A program made the position numbers and the translations under genes. From Melioribacteraceae bacterium (GTDB taxonomy: Bacteria > Bacteroidota > Ignavibacteria > Ignavibacteriales > Melioribacteraceae), in the NCBI GenBank assembly GCA_035362835.1, contig DAOSDY010000001.1:1550001-1614000 (forward strand): a DNA stretch of 64,000 nt, read 5' to 3'. This document shows positions 42,690-51,758 of this stretch, one piece after another. The notes beneath the pieces are model-generated. The model saw only the letters and a list, made by a program, of their open reading frames with translations. It was not told where the DNA came from and made no database searches. Each line of letters starts with the position of its first letter. Position 1 is the first letter of the stretch.

Positions 42690-45146
42690 TTAATTGAATA
42701 CCGGACGCAATACCGCTGACTTAAAATTAACTACTACCGAAGCAGATTTTAATCCTTCCGAACGGGCTGTTAAAACTATTTCTCCGGCACTTTTTGTAGA
42801 TTGTACAATAACCTGACATTTACCGTTGAATAAACTCCTTTTATATTTCCCGTTGAGGAATTTATCCGCTTCGTGACTGCTCGGATTCCCGTTTCCAACA
42901 CCAATAATTTTCCCGTTACCTGTTATTTCGAAAATAAGCGATTCATTAGCTGTAGGTACTTCGTTGCCGTCCTTATCAACCGCTGATATATTAATTACAG
43001 AAATGTCCTCTCCGTCCGCATTAATTGTTTTTCTATCGGGAGTCAATAAGACTGTATATGTTTCACCCGTAGTAATTATTTTTTTTGTGATCGTTTTACC
43101 GTTTTTAATACCAATTGCTTCGAGAGTTCCGGGTTCATAAGTAACATTCCATTCGAGATGCGAATTCTTCGGGACATCTTTTTTGCCGAGACTTCTGCCG
43201 TTGAGTAAAAGTTCAACGCTTTCGCAGTTGGAATAGCACCATACATTAATGGTTTCTCCGGTTCTGCCGTTCCAGTTCCAGTGGGGAAAAATGTGAAGGA
43301 CATCTTTATCGCTCCACCAGGATTGATAATAGTAATAAACATTCTTAGGGAATCCGCAGACATCCATTATTCCGAAATGTGAATTGATGCAGGGCCACTT
43401 ATAAGGAGTAGGTTCACCACGGTAATCGAAACCTGTCCATACGAATCCGCCGGCCAGCCATTCTCTTTCGTCGTAAAATTTCCAGAAGACCTCCGCGGTT
43501 GATCCCCATGGCGGGGCATTGGTATCATAATCCGCCATAAATCCTTCTTCGGGAATATTCGAGTAGACGCCGCGAGTACAAAGGGTGCTTGCCTCTTCTG
43601 TTCCCCAGAGAATCTGTTCGGGATGTTCGCTTCTGTAGTTATCGATATTGCAGTTGTTCATATAATTAAAACCGCGCAGATCGATAACGCTGTTAACACC
43701 TTCATACTTCGGAGTATTTGCTGCATAAGTGGAGAGTCTCGAAGGATCAAGTCTCTGCTGTGTCTGCATCAGTGAAAGCGCAATATTTTTTCCGATCTCG
43801 GTTGTCTGAACAACCCATTCCTCGTTTCCCAAACACCATGCGATTATCGACGGATGATTACGGTCTCGAAGGATTAATGTTTCGAACTGCTGCATGAATT
43901 CCGGACTGCTTCCCATCAACCTGTTCTCGTCGAGAACAAGCATCCCGAGTTTATCGCATGCCTCAAGTAATTCGTTTGTCGGCGGATTATGACTTGCGCG
44001 GTAGGCGTTGCATCCCATCTCTTTTAACAGCTCAACCCGGTAATACTGTAGTCTGTCGGGCAGTGCCGAACCTACTCCTGCGTGATCCTGATGGCAGCAA
44101 ACACCTTTTATTTTCACATGCTTACCGTTAAGAAAAAATCCTTTGTCTTTATCGAAAGAAATGGTCCGTATTCCGAAATTTGTTTCGATTCTGTCGATTA
44201 CTTTCCCGTTCTTTTCAATAATTGAAATCAGTTTATAAAGTGAGGGCGTTTCAATTGACCAGAGGGAGGGATTTTTCAGGCTAATGCTTTCTTTGATCTT
44301 ATTCTGATCGAAGAGATTTAAATCAACACGTGTTGAATTTTTTCCGACAATATTATTCTTATCATCCATTATCAGTGAATGAAGGGTGAATTTCTGACCG
44401 GTTGAAAATTGATTTTTCAAATCTGTTTCAATAATTATGTCGGCGTTCCCTTTCTTTACTTCGGTTCTTACATATGTTCCGTAAAGGGGAATGTGGAGAG
44501 GATTGGTTTTTATCATCCACACGTGTCGGTAGATTCCGGCACCTTCATAGAACCATCCTTCATAAAAAGTTGCATCCACTCTTACGACCAGTGCATTCGT
44601 TCTATCGTAATTAATATAATCAGTAATATCGTAGCTGAACTCGCTGTAGCCGCTTAAATTTCTGCCGAGCAGATGGCCGTTGAACCAGACGTGAGAATCG
44701 CGGAAAACTCCGTCGAATTTAATCGTAAATCGTTTTCCTTTTTCACCTGAGGGAATTGTGAATGTTTTTCTGTACCAGCCGATGCTTGTCTCAGGAAATT
44801 TTTTCCCGATCGGTTTGTAACCGTGCGAAACCACCTGATCGTCGTGAACCCTGTTCTCGAAATTCAGCTCCACAGCCCAGTCATGAGGCAGATCAAGTTT
44901 GCGCCAGGAAGTATCCACAAAATCAGTTCTCAGGACACTGTTGCCGGCACCCGATTTGGCAAACGGTTCTTCCAATCCGTAGTTAAAGTCTTTCTGATAA
45001 TCTTCGGAATTTCCGAAATGAAATCTCCAATTAAAATCCATCAGTAGTTTTTCTCTTTCAACCGGGGCGTTAATCAGATGTGACTGAGCAAATGAGAATG
45101 AAAAAGAAATTAGGAAAAAGAAGAACGCAGCTTTGAATCCTTTCAT
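42690..45146 (-). CDS. GH2 beta-galactosidase-like enzyme, secreted
   Basis: An 818-residue enzyme with a signal peptide ('FSFSFAQS'). It has a sugar-binding jelly-roll (about 25-215, 'WRKLDLPHDWAVE'), an immunoglobulin-like domain (215-310) and a TIM barrel (about 310-600) with acid/base Glu in 'IIAWCLGNEEW' and the probable nucleophile Glu in 'ILWGTEEAS'. C-terminal DUF4982-like and invasin-like beta domains (about 620-810) follow. This plan is the Bacteroidota extracellular beta-galactosidase type. It sits inside the proline operon, which is unexpected for a sugar hydrolase. Exact linkage and aglycone are unknown. Confidence 0.88.
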   Translation of the reverse strand: MKGFKAAFFFFLISFSFSFAQSHLINAPVEREKLLMDFNWRFHFGNSEDYQKDFNYGLEEPFAKSGAGNSVLRTDFVDTSWRKLDLPHDWAVELNFENRVHDDQVVSHGYKPIGKKFPETSIGWYRKTFTIPSGEKGKRFTIKFDGVFRDSHVWFNGHLLGRNLSGYSEFSYDITDYINYDRTNALVVRVDATFYEGWFYEGAGIYRHVWMIKTNPLHIPLYGTYVRTEVKKGNADIIIETDLKNQFSTGQKFTLHSLIMDDKNNIVGKNSTRVDLNLFDQNKIKESISLKNPSLWSIETPSLYKLISIIEKNGKVIDRIETNFGIRTISFDKDKGFFLNGKHVKIKGVCCHQDHAGVGSALPDRLQYYRVELLKEMGCNAYRASHNPPTNELLEACDKLGMLVLDENRLMGSSPEFMQQFETLILRDRNHPSIIAWCLGNEEWVVQTTEIGKNIALSLMQTQQRLDPSRLSTYAANTPKYEGVNSVIDLRGFNYMNNCNIDNYRSEHPEQILWGTEEASTLCTRGVYSNIPEEGFMADYDTNAPPWGSTAEVFWKFYDEREWLAGGFVWTGFDYRGEPTPYKWPCINSHFGIMDVCGFPKNVYYYYQSWWSDKDVLHIFPHWNWNGRTGETINVWCYSNCESVELLLNGRSLGKKDVPKNSHLEWNVTYEPGTLEAIGIKNGKTITKKIITTGETYTVLLTPDRKTINADGEDISVINISAVDKDGNEVPTANESLIFEITGNGKIIGVGNGNPSSHEADKFLNGKYKRSLFNGKCQVIVQSTKSAGEIVLTARSEGLKSASVVVNFKSAVLRPVFN

Positions 45147-45179
45147 GTTTTCACCGATTTATTTTATTTTTATTACAAA

Positions 45180-46064
45180 TCAGATCAATCCGGCTGCAGT
45201 AAGAATCTGTCTTATATCCTCCTTTCCGGTATCATTCAACGGTGAAAGAGGGGATCTCGGTTCTCCGCCGTAATAACCGGTTAAATCCATAGCGTATTTT
45301 AAGCCGGGCACACCGTATTTCGCTGTAACAGCTTTGTTAACTGGAATCATTCTGTTCTGCAAATCGAGCGCTTCCTTTAAATCACCTTTTTCCGTAAGCT
45401 CATGAATTCTGATACATTCCTCCGGAGCTATGTTGGCAAGGGCAAGTATTCCGCCAACCGCACCTGCGGTAAAACCGGAATAGAGCATTGAGGCGGTACC
45501 TACAAGCAGGGCAAAGTCTTTATGAGATTGTGAGACGAATTCATTATTCTGCCTTACGTTTTCAGAACTGTTCTTTATCCCAAAAATATTCGGATGTGCC
45601 GATAATTTCGCTACCGTCTCAGCCTCTATGTCTACACCCGTAAACTTTGTAACATTGTAAATAATCACCGGTATTTTTACGGAGTCGGCAACTGACATAA
45701 AATATTTAATGAAGGCATTATGTTTCATCTCGGGTTTATAGAAAGAGGGGGTTAATATAAGTGCGTAGTCTGCACCTCTATCGGCAGATTCGTTCGACAG
45801 CGAAATAGTTTCTTTAATTGAGTCGCTTCCGGTTCCGGCAATTATCAGTTTATCGGGTGAAGCAAATTTTTTTGTGGTTTCAACTAGTATAAGTTTTTCC
45901 TCGCGTGTGAGAAAAACCGATTCACCGTTGGAACCCATAACCACATAACCGCTTAATCCGGTTTTATTCCACTTATTAATATTGAGTTGGAGTTTATCGG
46001 CGGCAAGTTCCCCGTTTACAAACGGAGTGGTTATAGGGGGCATAATTCCTTTTAGTTTTTTCAT
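45180..46064 (-). CDS. DapA-superfamily aldolase, probably 4-hydroxy-2-oxoglutarate aldolase (HOGA1-like)
   Basis: A 294-residue class I aldolase. The Schiff-base Lys is K164 ('NIFGIKNSSENV') and the catalytic Tyr is Y136 ('IPVIIYNVTKFTG'). The N-terminal 'MPPITTPF' and 'VMGSNGESVFLTREEK' are family landmarks. The tail 'NKAVTAKYGVPGLKYAMDL' and 'GYYGGEPRSPL' resembles, from memory, mammalian 4-hydroxy-2-oxoglutarate aldolase more than DapA. That enzyme splits the hydroxyproline product to pyruvate and glyoxylate. Bacterial pyrroline-4-hydroxy-2-carboxylate deaminase is a superfamily alternative, also in hydroxyproline breakdown. 15 bp from the proline dehydrogenase gene; AAGGT precedes the ATG. 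Confidence 0.8.
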   Translation of the reverse strand: MKKLKGIMPPITTPFVNGELAADKLQLNINKWNKTGLSGYVVMGSNGESVFLTREEKLILVETTKKFASPDKLIIAGTGSDSIKETISLSNESADRGADYALILTPSFYKPEMKHNAFIKYFMSVADSVKIPVIIYNVTKFTGVDIEAETVAKLSAHPNIFGIKNSSENVRQNNEFVSQSHKDFALLVGTASMLYSGFTAGAVGGILALANIAPEECIRIHELTEKGDLKEALDLQNRMIPVNKAVTAKYGVPGLKYAMDLTGYYGGEPRSPLSPLNDTGKEDIRQILTAAGLI

Positions 46065-46079
46065 TTGACCTTCAGATCT

Positions 46080-47006
46080 CTAAAAAATATTTTTTAATAC
46101 AAACCAGATGTTTGCCGGACGCTCCGCCAGGCGTCTCATATACCACGGAAACCACGATTCGCCGTAGGCAATCAAAACACGGAATTTGTATCCTTCCTCA
46201 GCAAGTTTCTTCTGTAGATTTGTTTTAATACCATAGAGCATTTGGAATTCGTATTTGCTTTTATCTATTCCAATCAGACCGGCTTCATCATTAATTCTTC
46301 TTATCAGTTTTTCATCATGTGTGGCGAATACGGGGCGTACTTTTTTATTCCCGGTTTCAGTCATCAATCTACTTGCGCATACAAAGAAGTTTTCGTCAAC
46401 GTTGGATTTTTTCTTAAACACTATTTCTGTCGGTTCCTTATAAGCACCTTTTACTATTCTTATTTCCGGATCGATGCCCAGCAGCCATTGAATATCGTTC
46501 CCGGTTCTGTACAAATATGCCTGAATGCAGATGCCAATGTTGCCGAATTCTTTCTTACACTTATTATAAAAATCGATTGTGCGCTGAGTGTAAAGACTGC
46601 TCTCCATATCGATAAATACCGAGTTGCCGAGTTTTTCCCCGGCCTTCTTGACAATAGCGATGAAGTTGCTGTAGGTCTCCTCTTCGGAAAGATCGAATCC
46701 GAGCTGCGTGAGTTTAACTGATATTTCAATGTCGAGCTTGCGCTCCGCAATTTTATCGATCAAATGAAGGTAATGATCACGAACAGTCTCTGCCTCTGAA
46801 AGCCGGGTAATATTTTCACCAAGCTTTGTAAAGACAGAAGGAATGCCGAGTTTTGAAAATTCCGAAGCGGCATCGAGGGCAGCATCTTCTGTTTCACCCG
46901 GCATAAATTTTTTAACGGCTTTACGGACAAATCCCAGTTTAGGGATCCGCTCTTTCATAAATTTATTTTCCGACATCCAGAGTAGGATGCTTCTGGAAAT
47001 ACTCAT
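46080..47006 (-). CDS. proline dehydrogenase (single-domain, FAD)
   Basis: A 308-residue TIM-barrel flavoenzyme oxidising L-proline to pyrroline-5-carboxylate and passing electrons to quinone. Landmarks are 'ISVKLTQLGFD', 'VFIDMESSLY', 'CIQAYLYRT', 'RIVKGAYKE', 'PVFATHDEKLI', 'FQMLYGI' and the C-terminal 'MRRLAERPANIWF', which places the substrate-binding arginine pair. It is the monofunctional form, with P5C dehydrogenase encoded separately downstream. Hydroxyproline-active relatives (PRODH2) have the same fold, so the substrate may be proline, hydroxyproline or both. Confidence 0.94.
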   Translation of the reverse strand: MSISRSILLWMSENKFMKERIPKLGFVRKAVKKFMPGETEDAALDAASEFSKLGIPSVFTKLGENITRLSEAETVRDHYLHLIDKIAERKLDIEISVKLTQLGFDLSEEETYSNFIAIVKKAGEKLGNSVFIDMESSLYTQRTIDFYNKCKKEFGNIGICIQAYLYRTGNDIQWLLGIDPEIRIVKGAYKEPTEIVFKKKSNVDENFFVCASRLMTETGNKKVRPVFATHDEKLIRRINDEAGLIGIDKSKYEFQMLYGIKTNLQKKLAEEGYKFRVLIAYGESWFPWYMRRLAERPANIWFVLKNIF

Positions 47007-47082
47007 TCAAAGATCCTCTGTTATTAAAGTTTCGGCAATCCCTCCACGCGGTAGGGAATTCACTTCGTAATGAATACAGCGC

Positions 47083-48477
47083 TTACACTTTTTCCGAAGC
47101 TACTTCTTCAACTTCATCAACAGTTTTCGGAATAGGCCTTCCAAGAACGCGGCATCCGGTCTTTGTAACAACAATATCATCTTCAATTCTTACACCGCTG
47201 AATTTTCGATACTGATTTACTTTAGCGTAATTTATAAACTCGGTAAATTTCTTTTCGCCTTCCCACTTGTCGATCAACTCAGGTATAAAATAGATCCCTG
47301 GTTCAACTGTTAATACGATTCCAGGTACGAGGGGACGCGCATAACGGAGAGATTTTAAACCGAATTGTGTGCTTCTTTTAGTCTTCTCATCGTAACCGAA
47401 ATTATTTTCGCCGTAATTTTCCATATCATGAACATCTAGACCCATTAAATGACCGAGGCCATGAGGGAAGAAAAGAGCGTGTGCGCCTGCTTCAACAGCA
47501 TCTTTTGTATTTCCTTTCATTATACCGAGTGCTTTTAACCCCTCGGTTATTACTTCCGCTGATTTAAGATGTATTGATTTATAATTCTGCTTCGGTTTAA
47601 TGCTTTCAATAGCAGTCATATTTGCTGCAAGAACAATCTCATAGATAAATTTCTGAACGGGAGTGAATTTACCGTTAACAGGAAAAGTCCTGGTTATATC
47701 GCTTGTATAATGAGAAGCGGCTTCTGCACCGGAATCGTTTACTACAAGATCACCATCTTTCAATTTGTTGCCGTAATAATGATTGTGAAGAGTCTGAACA
47801 TTCCTTGAAAAGATCGGCGGGAATGCAAGTCCGCTTCCGAGAGATAAGGCAAGGCCTTCTATAAAACCGGCAACTTCTTTTTCATACATACCCGGTTTTG
47901 TAAAACGCATTGCAGCCGTATGCATCTCGTATGCAATGCCGATAGCTTTTTCTATTTCAGCTATTTCCTCGGCGGATTTAACGAGTCGCTGTTCTGCTAT
48001 TGCTTTAATAAGAACCATCGAGGTGTAATCATTTACTCTTCCGGGCGCAATACCGAGCAGTTTGTGAATGGTAAAGATATTGTCGTACCTGTATTGAGGA
48101 ACAAAATGAATTTTCCTTCCCCGCCTTACAGCATCGGCGCAGATTGCTGCAAGTTCGCTCAGCGGTTTTGTTATCTTAACACCGCATTTAGCCGCTTCCT
48201 CTTTAATTGTTGGCTGAGGGCCCATCCAGACTATATGATCGATCGTAAAATCGTCGCCGAAGACAATTTCTTTATTCTCATCCACATCGATAATCGCCGA
48301 AAGCTGCGCGCGGTCCAGTCCGAAATAATAAAGAAATGTACTGTCCTGCCTGAAGTGATAAGTGTTGTCGGTGTAGTTCATCGGGGCTTCGTTATTGCCG
48401 AGAAAAAGGATAATTCCGTTCCTGACTTTCTTCTTTAATTCCGCTCTTCTCTGAATATAAGTTTTTGATTTGAACAT
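47083..48477 (-). CDS. Xaa-Pro aminopeptidase (M24B, PepP-like)
   Basis: A 464-residue dimetal peptidase removing an N-terminal residue that precedes proline. The N-terminal AMP_N domain (1-170) is followed by the pita-bread domain with metal ligands in 'VNDSGAEAASHYTSDITRTF' (two Asp), 'HGLGHLMGLDVHD' (His), 'VLTVEPGIYF' (Glu) and 'GVRIEDDIVV' (Glu). The ATG has AGAGGT before it. It is the first gene of the minus-strand proline block, 76 bp before proline dehydrogenase, consistent with feeding free proline or hydroxyproline into the pathway. Confidence 0.93.
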   Translation of the reverse strand: MFKSKTYIQRRAELKKKVRNGIILFLGNNEAPMNYTDNTYHFRQDSTFLYYFGLDRAQLSAIIDVDENKEIVFGDDFTIDHIVWMGPQPTIKEEAAKCGVKITKPLSELAAICADAVRRGRKIHFVPQYRYDNIFTIHKLLGIAPGRVNDYTSMVLIKAIAEQRLVKSAEEIAEIEKAIGIAYEMHTAAMRFTKPGMYEKEVAGFIEGLALSLGSGLAFPPIFSRNVQTLHNHYYGNKLKDGDLVVNDSGAEAASHYTSDITRTFPVNGKFTPVQKFIYEIVLAANMTAIESIKPKQNYKSIHLKSAEVITEGLKALGIMKGNTKDAVEAGAHALFFPHGLGHLMGLDVHDMENYGENNFGYDEKTKRSTQFGLKSLRYARPLVPGIVLTVEPGIYFIPELIDKWEGEKKFTEFINYAKVNQYRKFSGVRIEDDIVVTKTGCRVLGRPIPKTVDEVEEVASEKV

Positions 48478-48526
48478 TTTCTACCTCTGTTTTTTTTAAC
48501 TCAAATTCTGATTTTTCTTCCAACAG

Positions 48527-48538
48527 AACAGATCTGTT
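48527..48538. promoter_or_regulatory. 12-bp palindrome in a divergent promoter region
   Basis: AACAGATCTGTT is a perfect palindrome about 50 bp upstream of the Xaa-Pro aminopeptidase start and about 190 bp upstream of the transporter start. A dimeric regulator site is possible; a 12-bp palindrome can also arise by chance in this AT-rich gap. Confidence 0.3.
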
Positions 48539-48724
48539 TAATTTATAACAAGCATACTGATCCGGGAATTATATTTTATGGTTTCTTTCTCGTGTTTAAA
48601 TGACAGTCAAATCCCGGAAGTAAAATAAAGTATTTAGTCCTAAAATTAAATCGACTTTCCCCAATTTTAATTTCTTTTTTAGGGTGTGAATAGATTAATT
48701 TATCGGAGAAGATTTTTGAAAACA

Positions 48725-49609
48725 ATGACTGATAAAAAGAAATCGATCCTCTATGCCTCGGGTGCAATTTTATTCTGGTCTACAGTTGCAACCGCATTCA
48801 AATTGATACTTGAGGGCATGAGCAATTCCCAGCTATTATTCTACTCATCCCTGACGAGTGTTCTGGTCCTCTTTCCGCTGGCGTATAAAAATTCCCCGGA
48901 GGAATTGAAGCAGTTCTTTAGCAAGCATCATCTTAAAAATAATACGGTGCTCGGTTTAATTAATCCTTTTGTTTATTACCTGATTCTGTTCGAAGCATAT
49001 TCGGTTCTGCCGGCACAGGAAGCACAGCCGATAAACCTTACCTGGCCTTTAATCATTTCGATCTTCTCGGCTCTTTTTCTTAAACAGAAACTCTCCGTAA
49101 GAACAGTAATTGGACTTTTAATTTCCTTTGCGGGGGTTGTAGTAATTGCAACACGGGGGAATTTACTGAATCTCCATTTTCATAATTTATACGGAGTACT
49201 TCTTGCGCTTAGCAGCTCATTTATCTGGGCTTCCTTCTGGATTCTTAATCTGCTCGATAAAAGGGAGGAGTCGGTAAAACTTTTCGGATCGTTCTTTTTC
49301 GGAACGGTTTATACCGGTATTTACATTTTATTATTCGGCTCGTTCGGTCCGGTTAAAACAGGATATATTCTGGGATCGGTTTATATCGGTTTGTTCGAAA
49401 TGGGAATCACTTTTTTCCTTTGGCTTAAAGCGCTTTCGCTCAGCGATAACAAAGCTAAAACCTCCACTATGGTTTATCTTTTCCCTGTAATCTCTCTCTT
49501 TTTTATTGCTCTAGTTCTTAAAGAGAAACTGTTTATCTCTTCGATAATTGGGCTGGTAATGATAGTCGGCGGGATTCTATTTCAACAGCTGAAAAAAGAA
49601 AGCGGTTAA
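48725..49609 (+). CDS. EamA/DMT superfamily transporter
   Basis: About 294 residues with ten hydrophobic helices in two repeats. 'ASGAILFWSTVATAFKLIL' begins the first repeat and 'LYGVLLALSSSFIWASFWI' the second; both are EamA landmarks. Such carriers export or import small metabolites, often amino acids. The start is set at the ATG giving 'MTDKKKSILYASG'; a GTG frame 13 codons longer (48686, with AGGG) is possible. Its stop overlaps the stop of the convergent metallo-hydrolase gene by four bases. Confidence 0.88.
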   Translation: MTDKKKSILYASGAILFWSTVATAFKLILEGMSNSQLLFYSSLTSVLVLFPLAYKNSPEELKQFFSKHHLKNNTVLGLINPFVYYLILFEAYSVLPAQEAQPINLTWPLIISIFSALFLKQKLSVRTVIGLLISFAGVVVIATRGNLLNLHFHNLYGVLLALSSSFIWASFWILNLLDKREESVKLFGSFFFGTVYTGIYILLFGSFGPVKTGYILGSVYIGLFEMGITFFLWLKALSLSDNKAKTSTMVYLFPVISLFFIALVLKEKLFISSIIGLVMIVGGILFQQLKKESG

Positions 49610-50544
49610 CCGAGAACGAAAGTCTGGCCAATTTCATCGATCCCGATTTCTATCGGGAGATTTTCTGCGGCGCGTTTCATCCATTCGATCGGTTCGTTAA
49701 ACGGCTCCGATCCCTGCTTGAAAGTCTTAGTGTGGATCGGAATAAAGTATTTTGCATCAATATCATTTGCCATTTTCAGAGCTTCCTCCGGGTTGCAGTG
49801 GCTTCTCCGCCATGGATTGTAAGCACCTATCGGCATAATTGCGATATCGATTTTTTCATCCTTAACGATATTGAATTTATCTGACATTGCCGTGTCGCCG
49901 CCGAAGAGAATTTTCGATCCGCCGTAATCTATTACATAGGCATTGAAACTTCTTCCGTCCTTCATATAACCGCGAGAACGGTCCTTCTCCCACGGAAATC
50001 GCCATCCGAAATGTTTTACTTCCAAAGCTCTGAATCGAATCTCCTGAAGTTTTAGTTCATCATTCCAGTCCATTACGGAGATAGATTTCCACGGCAGATC
50101 TTCAATTACATCTTTGGTGAGGTAAGCAGTAACAACATCTATCTGATCAGGATATTTATTTGCGAAATGTTTTAATGTGGGATAATCCATATGATCCATG
50201 TGCGCATGCGATAGGAGAATGATATCCGGCTTGGGGAACTCATCAATTTCTAACGCCGGCGGAGTCATTCGCCTTGGACCGATTGTGTTGCCAAGAAAAT
50301 ATAAACCCACATTATCGTACAATACCGGATCGGTTAAAATCCATTTACCATGAATGTTTATAAGGACGGTAGCATGCCCGATCCAGGAAAGTGTAACCGT
50401 ATCGTTTTCCCAGGTGTGCGGCTCCGGTTTGTAGTTTAATTTTATTCGTGGTTTCGCTTTGGTATCTGTTTGAAAAAACAGGGGAGCGAGCAATGTTCCG
50501 GTTGTTGCTATGGATATATTTTTAAGAAATTTTCTTCGCTTCAT
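49606..50544 (-). CDS. Tat-signalled metallo-beta-lactamase-fold hydrolase (NAPE-PLD/UlaG-like)
   Basis: About 312 residues. The start 'MKRRKFLKNISIATTGTLL' is a twin-arginine signal; a frame five codons longer exists. The dizinc motif is 'LLSHAHMDHMDYPTL', with 'WIGHATVLINIHG', 'ILFGGDTAMSD' and 'PIHTKTF' supplying the other landmarks. Similarity of order is to N-acyl-phosphatidylethanolamine phospholipase D-like proteins. It would act in the periplasm on phosphodiester or lactone-like substrates, not known which. Confidence 0.88.
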   Translation of the reverse strand: MKRRKFLKNISIATTGTLLAPLFFQTDTKAKPRIKLNYKPEPHTWENDTVTLSWIGHATVLINIHGKWILTDPVLYDNVGLYFLGNTIGPRRMTPPALEIDEFPKPDIILLSHAHMDHMDYPTLKHFANKYPDQIDVVTAYLTKDVIEDLPWKSISVMDWNDELKLQEIRFRALEVKHFGWRFPWEKDRSRGYMKDGRSFNAYVIDYGGSKILFGGDTAMSDKFNIVKDEKIDIAIMPIGAYNPWRRSHCNPEEALKMANDIDAKYFIPIHTKTFKQGSEPFNEPIEWMKRAAENLPIEIGIDEIGQTFVLG

Positions 50545-50608
50545 AATTACTGTTAACAATTGAAGACAGAAAAAAGTTTACTAAAAGGAACAAACAATTC
50601 CAACATTC

Positions 50609-51724
50609 CTACTTATAAATCCTTGGTACGCGGGTATTGATGTTTGTTAAAATTTCGTAGGGGATTGTTCCTGCCCAGTCGGCAAGTTCCTCACAGGTAA
50701 TGGAATTCGATCCGTCGCTTCCAATTAGTATAACCTCGTCGCCATTGAAAGCACTGTCGTTTGCAATGTTAACCACTATCTGATCCATTGTAATTGATCC
50801 AATAACCGGATAGCGTTTTCCGCGGACAAGTACTTCAGCTTTGCGGGACATGCTGCGGAAATATCCGTCGCCATATCCAACAGGAACTGTAACTGCTCTT
50901 ATCAGTCTATCCGGTGTGTAGGTAGAGTTGTAGCTTACCGGATGGCCCGGTTTAATAGCTTTGAAGTATACAACGTGGGATTTCCAGGATAATGTAGGTT
51001 TTACGGTAATCGTTCTTTTCACATCGCTAGAAGGGTAAACACCGTAGAGTAATATTCCCGGCCGCACCAGATCAAGATTTGCTTCCGGCATCTGAAGAAT
51101 TCCGCCCGAGTTAGAGATGTGCCTTAGCGAAATTTCAATTGAATTTTTTTTATAGAAATTAAGAACTTCCAGGAATCGCTCAAGCTGAAGTCTGGCATAT
51201 GATAGATCGGAAGATTCGGAACTTGCAAAGTGAGAATAGATTCCTTCAACAAAAACATTCCTGCATTTAACGGAAGCTTCCAGAAATTTTTCAGCGTTAT
51301 AATAATGTACGCCAATTCTTTCCATCCCGGTATCAATTTTTAGATGAACCCTTGCTTTCACTTTTAATTGCTCTGCTGCCTGATCAATCTGATTCAACTT
51401 TTCGATTGATGAAGCGGTCATAGTTAAATCATATTTTAAGAAAACCGGGATCTGGTTGCCTAGCATACCGCCCATTACGAGAACAGGAAGCTCAATACCC
51501 GACTGCCGGAGAAGAATTCCTTCCTCAAGAACTGCAACTCCGAGGTAATCCGCATTGAGTTCCTGCATCAGCTGCGCCACACGGACAAGTCCGTTTCCGT
51601 AAGCATTGGCTTTCAGTACCGCCATCACTTTAGATGGGGATGTGTGTTTTTTTATCAACCGGAAATTTTCGGTAAGCTGAACTAAATCGACCTCTACACG
51701 TGTCGGCCGGACAATTTCATCCAT
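50609..51724 (-). CDS. alr: alanine racemase
   Basis: About 371 residues. The PLP Lys lies in 'VMAVLKANAYGNGLV' and the second catalytic base Tyr in 'VSYNSTYTPDR'. The C-terminal beta domain has 'VGYGDGYFR' and 'GSITMDQIVV'. It makes D-alanine for peptidoglycan. The frame opens at a TTG (51757) one base after the TPM gene stop, but the ATG at 51724 gives the normal N-terminus 'MDEIVRPTRVEVDL'. Probably co-transcribed with the TPM gene. Confidence 0.95.
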   Translation of the reverse strand: MDEIVRPTRVEVDLVQLTENFRLIKKHTSPSKVMAVLKANAYGNGLVRVAQLMQELNADYLGVAVLEEGILLRQSGIELPVLVMGGMLGNQIPVFLKYDLTMTASSIEKLNQIDQAAEQLKVKARVHLKIDTGMERIGVHYYNAEKFLEASVKCRNVFVEGIYSHFASSESSDLSYARLQLERFLEVLNFYKKNSIEISLRHISNSGGILQMPEANLDLVRPGILLYGVYPSSDVKRTITVKPTLSWKSHVVYFKAIKPGHPVSYNSTYTPDRLIRAVTVPVGYGDGYFRSMSRKAEVLVRGKRYPVIGSITMDQIVVNIANDSAFNGDEVILIGSDGSNSITCEELADWAGTIPYEILTNINTRVPRIYK

Positions 51725-51758
51725 GCTTATTACAGGGTGGTTAACTGCGGAGTTCAAT

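Noticed and set aside
45180..46064. Simple annotation as dapA (lysine biosynthesis)
   Set aside because: The C-terminal part and the operon context fit hydroxy-oxoglutarate aldolase better, although the superfamily is the same.
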